From the NCBI GenBank assembly GCA_027922465.2, contig BQMF02000642.1, forward strand, positions 62,001-126,000: a DNA stretch of 64,000 bases. The letters run 5' to 3'. Positions within the stretch are counted from its first letter, which is position 1; every line of letters starts with the position of its first letter. Source of the stretch: Turritopsis dohrnii. Taxonomy: Eukaryota; Cnidaria; Hydrozoa; Anthoathecata; Oceaniidae. Shown piece by piece: positions 56,385 to 64,000 of the stretch. The notes beneath the pieces were generated by a model, which did no database searches, had not been told where the DNA came from, and worked only from the letters and a program-made list of their open reading frames with translations. A program made the position numbers and the translations under genes.

Positions 56385-57130
56385 TACCTTATCGGGGAAA
56401 AAAAAGTCGGGATTTATTTTAGTCGGGGAAAAGTGACTAAAATTTCTCGAGGTGACTAAATTTTTCCCCGACCAAAATTTCGAAATTAGTCGCTTTTCCC
56501 CGACTAAAATTTCGGAATTAGTCGCTTTTCCCCGACTAAAATTTCTAAATAAGTCACTTATCCCTGACCAAAATTTGCAATACAAGTAGAAAATGGAACA
56601 CAATTTTTGTCGACACTTTCAATTTGAACTAAAAATTATATTACAAAATAACTAATTAAGAGTTCAATCTAATACAATAACAGTTTTTGAGGTTTGATCG
56701 TCATTATTTTCATCACTGGCATCCATATTGCTTTCACAAACATCAATTATATCTTCACTGACATCCATTTTATTTTCACTGACATCAATTTTGTTTCCCT
56801 TAATCGTAACAGAAAAATCTGTATCGTCCTCATTGACTGATTCAACTTCATTCGATTCCCCTTCCTTTGCTTGACCGTCATAATTCCAGTCGAAAATCGA
56901 TAGATAGACTCTACTTGAGACTATCAAAAATCGGGGAAAAGTTTCGGTCGGGGACTAAAAAATCGGGGAAATGTTTTGGGCGGGAGTAAAAAAACCGGGG
57001 AAATGAAAAATCGGGTGAAATTTTTGGACGGGTGTTGAAAAGTCGGGGGAAAATTTGGTCGGGGAAAATTTTAGTCACTAGCCCAAAAAATTAGTCACTT
57101 ACCCCCGACTTTTTTTTCCCCGATAAGGTA
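56385..57130. mobile_element. TIR element with TCGGGGAAA sub-repeats
   Basis: Left end TACCTTATCGGGGAAAAAAA, matched in reverse by the right end TTTTTTTCCCCGATAAGGTA. The left third has repeated TTAGTCGCTTTTCCCCGACT units and the right third TCGGGGAAA-type units, so both ends form long sub-repeat arrays. 746 bases. Its middle carries an acidic open frame rather than a transposase. Confidence 0.88.
56664..56927 (-). CDS. Repetitive acidic open frame inside the TIR element
   Basis: About 87 codons on the minus strand. The central part repeats a unit of about 7-8 residues (KIDVSENKMDVSEDIIDVCE), preceded by EGESNEVESVNEDDTDF. No known domain. It lies exactly between the two sub-repeat arrays of the TIR element and is opened by a non-ATG codon context upstream, so it may be a captured fragment of a host exon or a degenerate transposase tail. 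Coding status is uncertain. Confidence 0.35.
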   Translation of the reverse strand: MIVSSRVYLSIFDWNYDGQAKEGESNEVESVNEDDTDFSVTIKGNKIDVSENKMDVSEDIIDVCESNMDASDENNDDQTSKTVIVLD

Positions 57131-57327
57131 TTTGATTACTTCATTCGGCTATTTGCATTGCATTGTTTGGTATTATATTTTCTCATGCGTCATAGATACT
57201 TAACTACATTGGTGTACCGCAAATACAAGAACAGGCCTTTCCCGAACATCAGCTCTAAACTGAAATGTGACTATATCTAACCTCGATTTTGTGAGATTCA
57301 TTGATCCACTGATTTCATTACTAAATT
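57131..57327. other. Short spacer
   Basis: Nothing recognisable between the TIR element and the SINE fragment. Confidence 0.4.
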
Positions 57328-57438
57328 ACGTGCATGTTAGAGCAATGCTATATGTATTTCTTGCGGTAAGTTGGCGGGCAGAATAGCCAACCATTACAGA
57401 TGGAAGCCCAAGGACTAAAAACTCCCAGTTACTTACTA
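57328..57438 (+). mobile_element. SINE copy (3' part)
   Basis: GAGCAATGCTATATGTATTT...GGCGGGCAGAATAGCCAACC...CCCAAGGACTAAAAACTCCC and a short (TTAC)n tail match the copies at 41.4 and 42.8 kb. Confidence 0.85.
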
Positions 57439-59549
57439 AATAATGAGTAACTTACATCAACTATGGGTTCATGGCTTAATATCTGAGAGTACAGCTACTT
57501 ATTGCGGCTGTTTGTAGCTGGAAAACATAACATATGATATAATAGAAATATAATATAAAAACAGATGTATTATAGAAAAACTATGCTAAAGTTTTTTCGC
57601 AGTTTGACAGCTAAATTGTCGTTTAAATTCTTGTATTTTCATAGAAGATGTAAAAATCTTCACATTAACTTTCTAAACGGAAGCAAAGCAAACGTCTTTA
57701 CCAGAAAGCAAAAGCTTATTTTTACGTGATTCTATAACAAGCAGCTTGAGTCTAACAACAACATTACAGGTTTGAAAAAACGAGAGTATCTTTACGTATA
57801 ATGCCAGTATGATTTCAAGCATAAACGAAAATGGTAACAAGAGAAGAAGTTTAGTTCACTTGTTAAAATCAGTGAGAAAATTGTTAGAAGGATTGAAGCA
57901 AATGCGAATATTCATGTAATGTATGAGTTGGCGGAACGAATTTACATAAAACGGCAAACGTGACAGAATACCTCAAGAATACTTCACTTCCTTGACGAGA
58001 GATATTAAGCACACTCAAGAGTCTCTTTGAGTTGTTATGCTAATACGTGTGGGCGTGTATATTTTTGCTGTTATTGTATGTGGAGGCGTTCATTGATGCT
58101 GTTTATGCCAATATCATTCAATGGTATTAAATTTTAATATGAGTTATATGACGATGTTCCATGAGTTGTATTTTTATATTATAATGAATTCATTGACAAA
58201 TGCGAAACAAGAATAAACATTTTCAGACACTTTAATGCGTAAAACATTTATTACCTTTTTCCATATTCTTTCGTAATACTTTTCTCATGTACTTCATTTG
58301 AACTCGAAACGATAGTCTTATTGTTTGAAAATACACTAATATTTCACGCCAAGTATAGGTTTTTTATTGTTTAAAATTGATTTTCGGAAAGGCAGTTTTA
58401 GTCAATCCAGAGGGCTAAAAATCCAAAACTTTTCCTAGCCCGTCGGCCCTAACCATGGTAGGGCCTCCTTAGATACTAAAATTATGGGCCCCCTAATATT
58501 TATTTTGTGTCTACGGCACTGTCCATATTATGGTTCCTATTACAAACAATTTTATTAGAGCAGTATCAAGATATACATCATAATTCGCAACCTTTCATTC
58601 CACAGGCTTGGTCACTCTTCTTCGAGGAATTTTTAAGTGCTACGCCATTACCATTTTTTGATTTCAAGCAAGGTGACATGTATCGAGTTCAGTCATCATC
58701 ATTCTGTTGATTTTATGAATCCTTCGAATGCACTTCGAAGTTGTAATGCTTTTGTAAGTCTCTTAAACCTTGTAAAAACAACCATACAAGGAAGCAAAGT
58801 TTAACTATTCTGTTTCTCAGATACACCTTTACAGCTATATATTTTGTTTTTTGTTGACCTTCTGCGAAAAAACATATAGCCCCGGATTCATTTGCACTGA
58901 ACGGCTTATCAGAAAAGTTTTTTCCGACATCTCGCTTTTATTACCTAAATATCACCGATGGTAGATCAGGAATATATGTCCGTTAGATTTCGATGAACTT
59001 GCCTTAATATCTCCGAAATTCCTTTCTTCATCCCAGATTGTTTCCTCATCTATACAATTGTGACCACGTTTTTGAAAGATGCTTTCGTTGAAGAATCTTG
59101 TTTCTTTCTTATATATTCTTTGTATGGCGATTTGACAACCATTTCCTTCGTTTACCTCATTTTCTGTTTTTCAGCATATTCTGTCATCGACTTAAAAGGA
59201 AACTGTTGCTAGACAAGAAGTTGATATCAATGAAGAAAGACTTTCACCTTCACTTTCACCTTCATAAGATAGATAGACACACAGATAGACAGATGTCATG
59301 TTTGATAGCCCAGTTGCCCAAAATTACAAAGCAACACATAAGATTTAGTTACGATAATATTACTTAAGCTTGGAATACATTATGCAATTAAAATGGATTG
59401 GTCTAAATGGATGAAAAAAATTGATCCAACACAGGTGTCGACACTTATCCAACAAACCTAACCAACTACTCGTTGTTTATGACGATTTTGTGCATACTGG
59501 CACTATATTTCTACTTATGACGATTTTGGACGATATTTCTACTTAATTC
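57439..59549. other. No recognised gene
   Basis: AT-rich sequence; (AGATAGAC)n-like simple repeat at 59263-59290. Open frames here lack motifs. Confidence 0.45.
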
Positions 59550-59706
59550 GCTTTGTACGGTGGCCCACAAGTGTCACGGCAAAATAAAAAATGTCACGGC
59601 AGAACACACAAAAGCCACGGCAAAATAAAAAAAGTCACGGCAAAATCCACAAAAAAACTCACGGCAAAATAACATAAGAAAATGGTAACCTCACTGTGAT
59701 AGACAT

Positions 59707-60290
59707 GTGTTTACATACAAGACGTCAGTAGCTTTATGGTTCGCAGCAAATATTTATAAATATTACTACTCCCTCCCTGAACAATTTATTTTGATTTTGA
59801 GAAGAGGAACTGCATTAACAAGAATCTTTCAGCTTTGCCACCAAAGACAGTCTGTTAAAACACCTGTCACTAATGCATTGGTTGTAAAGTACAGTGTGGA
59901 AGGCATTGATACTGGTGCCTTGAGAAAAGAATTTTTTGCTGATGCAATAGACCTTTCCCGAATTTCTGTTTAAACACCGTGTTATGGCCTAGCTTCTAAG
60001 TTTCGCCTCTTTTTCAAACTCTTAATTACTTCTAATTATTCCACTGGGGAACTGAAAAAACGAGTAACTATTACTTACTGAGAACATTATGCAATTAGAA
60101 AAACAATAAAGAACATAGAAACGAGGCGAAACTTAGAAGCTAGGCCATAACACGGTGTTTAAACAGAAATTCGGGAAAGGTGTATTAAAATGATTGGGAA
60201 GGACCTTTTCCCATTTGGTACACCGTTTTACCTGCTCCACAATGACATCTGTAATAGGTATCCTGTAGGAAGGGTGAATGACATCAAACA
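59707..60290 (+). pseudogene. HECT E3 ubiquitin-ligase fragment, interrupted
   Basis: The plus strand reads FILILRRGTALTRIFQLCHQ, then KYSVEGIDTGALRKEFFADA, which corresponds to the start of a HECT catalytic domain (pattern 'v.F..E.giD.GG.rrEFF'). The frame is cut at 59952 by a foldback and ends SRISV at a stop. On the other side of the foldback (from about 60190) the frame resumes with IGKDLFPFGTPFYLLHND and YPVGRVND, matching the next HECT segment (LFpnG.P......f...G). Only the N-lobe start is present and the catalytic Cys region is absent. It has no ligase function by itself. It resembles HECT domains of the G2E3-like type common in basal animals. Confidence 0.65.
59952..60180. mobile_element. 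Foldback with perfect 58-bp arms inserted in the HECT fragment
   Basis: 59952-60009 and 60123-60180 are exact reverse complements over 58 bases (starting CCTTTCCCGAATTTCTGTTT), with a 113-base loop. A related, diverged copy of the arms (AAGTTTCGCCTCGTTTCTAT, GTTAAACAGAAATTC) is at 63020-63215. The perfect identity suggests very recent insertion or ongoing gene conversion between arms. Confidence 0.93.
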
Positions 60291-60580
60291 GATAAAAAAA
60301 TTTATATTTCAGCCTTTTTTATTTTGCCGTGACTTTTTTCATTTTGCTGTGGCTTTTTTTATTTTGCCGTGAGTTTTGTATATTCTGCCGTGGCTTTTTT
60401 CATTTTGCCGTGGCTTTTTCTATTTTGCCGTGAGTTTTGTATATTCTGCCGTGGCTTTTTTCATTTTGCCGTGGCTTTTTTTATTTTGCCGTGGCTTTTT
60501 TTTATTTTGCCGTGGCTTTTTTATTTTGCCGTGACATTTCTTATTTTGCCGTGACACTTGTGGGCCACCGTAGCTTTGTA

Positions 60581-63019
60581 TCTCACGCAACCCCGATTCC
60601 TCACATTTTCTTTTATTTAAAACAATAGGAATTAAGAAAACACGTCCAACTTTTTCTGACAACTCCTCCCAGCGTTACTTCGCATTGTAGAGTCACGATG
60701 TGACCTTGTTTTTGTGTTCCATAAACGATTTCGACGATAAATGATTCTAAATCCCATTCTAATAAGACATGTCTTGTAGTGTAGTGATTGTACAATGAAA
60801 ATTAGTTTTTGAGAACAGTTTCAAGTAAATACCAATATAGCAAAGGTTCGTGTAGTCAACTGAGCTTAAATGCAACGTATAAACCATGCTTAGGGATGTT
60901 GCATTGTCTCGAACGAGATTCAGCGTTGACCTTTTTGGTTTTGTTTGAAAGAAAGAAAGAGGTTTTTGTAAAACAGTTCCATGCTCTTCCATCGATAACC
61001 TGTCCAATCCGCTTTTAGACTAAAAGATTTCATTACTTAATATTTCTTTTCATGAATCTGGTACTCATTTGAAATCATTATTATCTCCTTGACTTTCAAA
61101 CGATTCGTGATATGGCAATGAAACCAAACTTCGGTCAAGCCAAGGTCAGAGCAATGTCACACAAAACGCTGGAAAAATTAACATTTTTATCGGCCAAGTT
61201 CCCAGGAGAGAACATGTCCAACCTTGGTATCTATGCGATCCAGGAAAAAGAAAGATTTTCGAGACTTTCTTCATTTATTTTTATTTATTAATTATAATCG
61301 AGGCAAGTTATTATTAGAGGCAGGCGAGGTAATCGTAATCGGCAATCTTATGATTTCATACGAAATGAAACAAATTTGATCATGATGTCATCATTAGTGT
61401 TCAAAATGGAACTTGGTAAAGTTTCCTTTTAATATAAATTATTTTTGATCATTAACATTCAGCGGTGGGACTTCATTCATCATCAGTTATCACTTTTTAA
61501 ACACAACAAAATCTTCCAAGTAAACTATGGTTGGTTCCTTTATGAAGACGAAAGAAACAGAATCAAATCACAGAAGCTTTGTTGAAGTAACCCACCGTTT
61601 GATCAATAACATGAAATTCAATGAATGGAAGAGAAACCATCTACACAGTGGGCAAAATCATCACTGCGACGAAGAGAATTTTCATTGAAATACAGTGAGC
61701 GTCTCTATAAAAATGTACTCCTTCGTAGATGTGATCGCTGCCATAAACGATAACCAAAAGGCATGATTATAAATAAAAACCATTATTGTGAGAAATATAT
61801 TTACAAGAGAAATATTTTTATACTGAGAATTTCAGAAGAAACAAAAAAGTGAAAACAGAACACTGAATTTGTGTAAACGACTCTCGAATTAGTAGCAGAC
61901 TTTTGTATTTTGTATTTTCATCTGCAGTTGTTCCAACCAGAGATTCATATCTCTGTTCCACCCAACTCATTTTCATGCATTTTAGTGAACAGAAAGTGAA
62001 CACGAAGTTGCTTGTTGCTTGTGTCAATATCTCATTGGATAATTCCATTGGACAATTTCAACCAGCGTTTTTGTTAGATAATAAGAAGGTTTCTTTCACC
62101 TTCGTTGCTGTGCATTTCGATGACCATTTTGAGTCTCGATCACAATCGAACCAACAGCCAGATCGTATACCAATCGATTATGACTAAATAGCAGAACAGG
62201 AACGAGCATAGGGAACAGAAACGAGATGGACATGTTCTTTAACAACGATCGTAAACATGATCTAAAAAGTACGAGTTACCATGGAAGCAAGTATCAAACC
62301 ATTTTTCTTCGTAGTTAACTTATCACAAACACAGGCCTAACTCACACTATGAAAAATCCAGCGAGAAAATTATTTCTATAGATTCGCACAAGAAAGCTAC
62401 AGATTTAAAAATACTGTTCCTTGTGCTTTTCTGTAGAAATATACATTATAATTTTAATATAAATGTTCTTTGCAGCAGTGACTTTTTGACGCTTCTGCAC
62501 ATATGTATCCGTATAAACTCCTTTTCTTTTATAAGCATAGACTTTATAAGCATACTAAGGCTGACAATTGGTGAAAAAATAAGCATGTGACAAGCTGTGC
62601 ACGAACCTTTTGAGATTTTTTTTTAGAAACAACTACAAAATTGAACAGCACATAAGCTGACAAAAACACACAATCTACTTTCTGCTTTTCACTATCATAA
62701 ACATGGGTGTGGAGTCACGATTGTATCTAAGAGGACAGTTTGTTAATTTACATGCTTAAAAATAATTGGGGAATTTAAAACTATACTCCAAATGATGCCT
62801 GTGACGGAGTACACACTTCATCATGCTTCAAAGTCTTACAAACTACTATCTAATGCGTTATCAATAACTTTTTGCAAACAGCTTCGACAACTTCTATGAT
62901 AAGTATAAAGCATTAATCAGGCAGAAATCGGAATTTTGCTTAAGCATAATGAGACGGGGCCCAAAAATACCCCATGCTTAAAAAAGAAAAAGAGCGCAGT
63001 GACGATCTCGTGAATCATG
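60581..63019. other. No recognised gene
   Basis: A plus-strand frame at 61903-62187 (reading LLVACVNISLDNSIGQFQPA) and a minus-strand frame at 60759-61007 are unidentified. No splice chain or repeat was recognised. Confidence 0.35.
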
Positions 63020-63215
63020 AATGGTTAACAAGTTTCGCCTCGTTTCTATGTTATAGTATTGTTATAATAATTACACATCACTTTTATTATCATGCAGTAT
63101 TCGTTCATTAGTTCAAATATTTAAAATCTTGAAAACGAGGCTATATTTTTTGAGTTAACCATCAACACTGCGTTAAACAGAAATTCAGGTCTATCTGAGA
63201 ATTCAAAAGTTTTCA
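63020..63215. repeat. Diverged foldback-family copy
   Basis: TTAACAAGTTTCGCCTCGTT and, about 130 bases on, TTGAGTTAACC...GCGTTAAACAGAAATTC correspond to the arms of 59952-60180 but pair poorly with each other now. Confidence 0.55.
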
Positions 63216-63407
63216 ATAAAATCTTTCTTTCAAAAACTGTAAAAAGATTTGGTGATCAACTTTTTCAGCTATTATGATGTGCCAAAATGTTTCAACATCC
63301 CTCACATCCCTAATTAAAAACATTGTAACACTGTAGTGATGGCCATCGGAGAATTAGACCAAGATCAACATTAGCGGGAGAAAATTAAGCGTAATAAATT
63401 TCCGTAC

Positions 63408-63562
63408 CTTGCAATACCAAGAGGTTGTGGTGATAGGTTGACCATATCTTCTTGTTCAACAATATTCTCAACATCTTGACAATACACAACTTTTATGTTC
63501 ATCAAATTCTTGCCTAATGTATAACCATTTGAAAATGGTACGGTTCCACTTAACATATATCC
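63408..63562 (-). CDS. Single candidate exon, unidentified gene
   Basis: A 155-base exon on the minus strand is bounded by a pyrimidine-rich TTTTTTTTCTTAG acceptor and a GCAAG/GTACGG donor. It is open throughout as GYMLSGTVPFSNGYTLGKNL...VEQEDMVNLSPQPLGIAR, ending in phase 2. The protein-like composition and both splice sites support a real exon. Partner exons (upstream beyond 63562, downstream below 63408) were not found within the window; 5' exons may lie past 64000. No domain is recognised. Confidence 0.5.
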
Positions 63563-63649
63563 CTAAGAAAAAAAACAACGAACAAATAAATAAACAAGCC
63601 TACGGTTGATTTTTTGTGTGTAGGAAGTAGTTACTTCATGATAAAAGTG

Positions 63650-63732
63650 CCCCCGTGATGAAGATGAAGATGATTAAGATGAAGAACAAAATCGGAAACT
63701 GACATTCGCCTCGCTTACGCTCGCTGCGGGGG
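63650..63732. repeat. Short GC-ended repeat, second copy
   Basis: The ends GTGCCCCCG and GCGGGGGCAA are inverted. The interior GATGAAGATGAAGATGATTA and AACAAAATCGGAAACTGACA matches 3717-3815. Probably a short non-autonomous element. Confidence 0.6.
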
Positions 63733-64000
63733 CAATAAATTTTGAATGTACAAACAAACTAAGTGGGTTATACATCTTATTTTGAACGAATAAAATTTGA
63801 CCTGAGGATAATTTTAAAGTTCAGTCTCATTTTGTTCTTAGTTTTGTAACTTGTTCTTTAATAAGTCCTGCTTTGTTTCGGCATGATGACTCAACTCAGT
63901 TTTTGCGACACAGTAGAGAAACAAATAACAAAAATGGTACTTACTCCATTTTTATGATGTTCATTCTCAAAAGAGAATTGCTTACAAAAAATTAAGGCTC
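63733..64000. other. No recognised gene
   Basis: AT-rich window end; nothing supportable. Confidence 0.4.

Larger units (their letters stand above)
59558..60572. mobile_element. TIR element with captured HECT fragment and 8-bp target duplication
   Basis: CGGTGGCCCACAAGTGTCAC at the left is mirrored by GTGACACTTGTGGGCCACCG at the right. GCTTTGTA flanks both sides (59550-59557 and 60573-60580), an apparent 8-bp target duplication. Sub-terminal arrays of GCCGTGGCTTTTTTNATTTT units fill the right 260 bases, and the complementary TCACGGCAAAATAA units the left. Between the arrays lies a HECT-domain coding fragment, itself interrupted by a foldback. No transposase is present, so it must be mobilised in trans. 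The 8-bp duplication would fit hAT- or P-like enzymes. Confidence 0.85.

Noticed and set aside
60369..60554. A protein rich in Phe/Leu/Pro repeats
   Set aside because: It is the translation of the GCCGTGGCTTTTTT sub-repeat array of a TIR element.
61903..62187. A TNF-like C-terminal domain
   Set aside because: Alternating hydrophobic strands only; no diagnostic residues and no splice context.

Overview
This is a stretch of eukaryotic, almost certainly animal, nuclear DNA. It is AT-rich, genes are split by short GT-AG introns with phase-consistent exons, and most of the sequence is transposable-element debris. The mix (CR1/Rex-like LINE, DIRS-type retroelement, Helitron-like helicase, KDZ-related genes, tRNA-derived SINEs, many TIR mini-elements, a P2X7-tail-like gene, a cytosolic sulfotransferase and fungal-type tyrosinases) suggests an early-branching metazoan such as a cnidarian or sponge. 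The species cannot be fixed from the sequence alone.

Layout. 0-3.6 kb: a Helitron-like protein on the minus strand (cysteine-protease-like part, Lys-rich repeats, zinc ribbon/DUF6570, PIF1 helicase), split by frameshifts and lacking a visible HUH Rep core. 3.7-7.5 kb: repeats and weak exon candidates. 7.5-15 kb: a small acidic exon, a 5'-truncated LINE with a long open frame, then a well-preserved multi-exon gene resembling the HMGXB3/KDZ-transposase lineage. 15.6-17 kb: a degenerate TIR element and a 214-bp tandem array. 17.3-18 kb: a two-exon minus-strand gene with a protease-like DSH motif. 20-22 kb: two TIR mini-elements. 22.8-25.2 kb: a minus-strand multi-exon gene with KDZ-type cysteine clusters. 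27.2-29.6 kb: a 2.4-kb TIR element with a nested foldback. 29.7-32.7 kb: further TIR elements and an inverted copy of an 18-kb repeat.

33-41 kb: the most gene-like locus, a large inverted duplication. A type-3-copper tyrosinase of fungal architecture is intact on the minus strand (38.1-40.6 kb). Its plus-strand mirror copy (33.3-34.8 kb) is a pseudogene that has lost the CuB site. 41-49 kb: SINEs, small repeats and a broken P2X7-tail-like gene. 50.4-52.2 kb: a decayed DIRS reverse transcriptase/RNase H. 53.5-54.4 kb: an intact sulfotransferase. 54.5-57.1 kb: two TIR elements, one carrying a repetitive acidic reading frame. 59.6-60.6 kb: a TIR element with an 8-bp target duplication that holds a captured HECT-ligase fragment, interrupted by a foldback with perfect 58-bp arms. 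The last 3 kb hold a related foldback, one good candidate exon and a small GC-rich repeat.

The genes do not form a pathway or operon. Only the tyrosinase and the sulfotransferase look like conventional functional enzymes; the HMGXB3-like gene is the best preserved transposon-derived or domesticated gene. All coordinates and motifs were read by eye from the sequence, and family names rest on remembered motif signatures, not on a database search.
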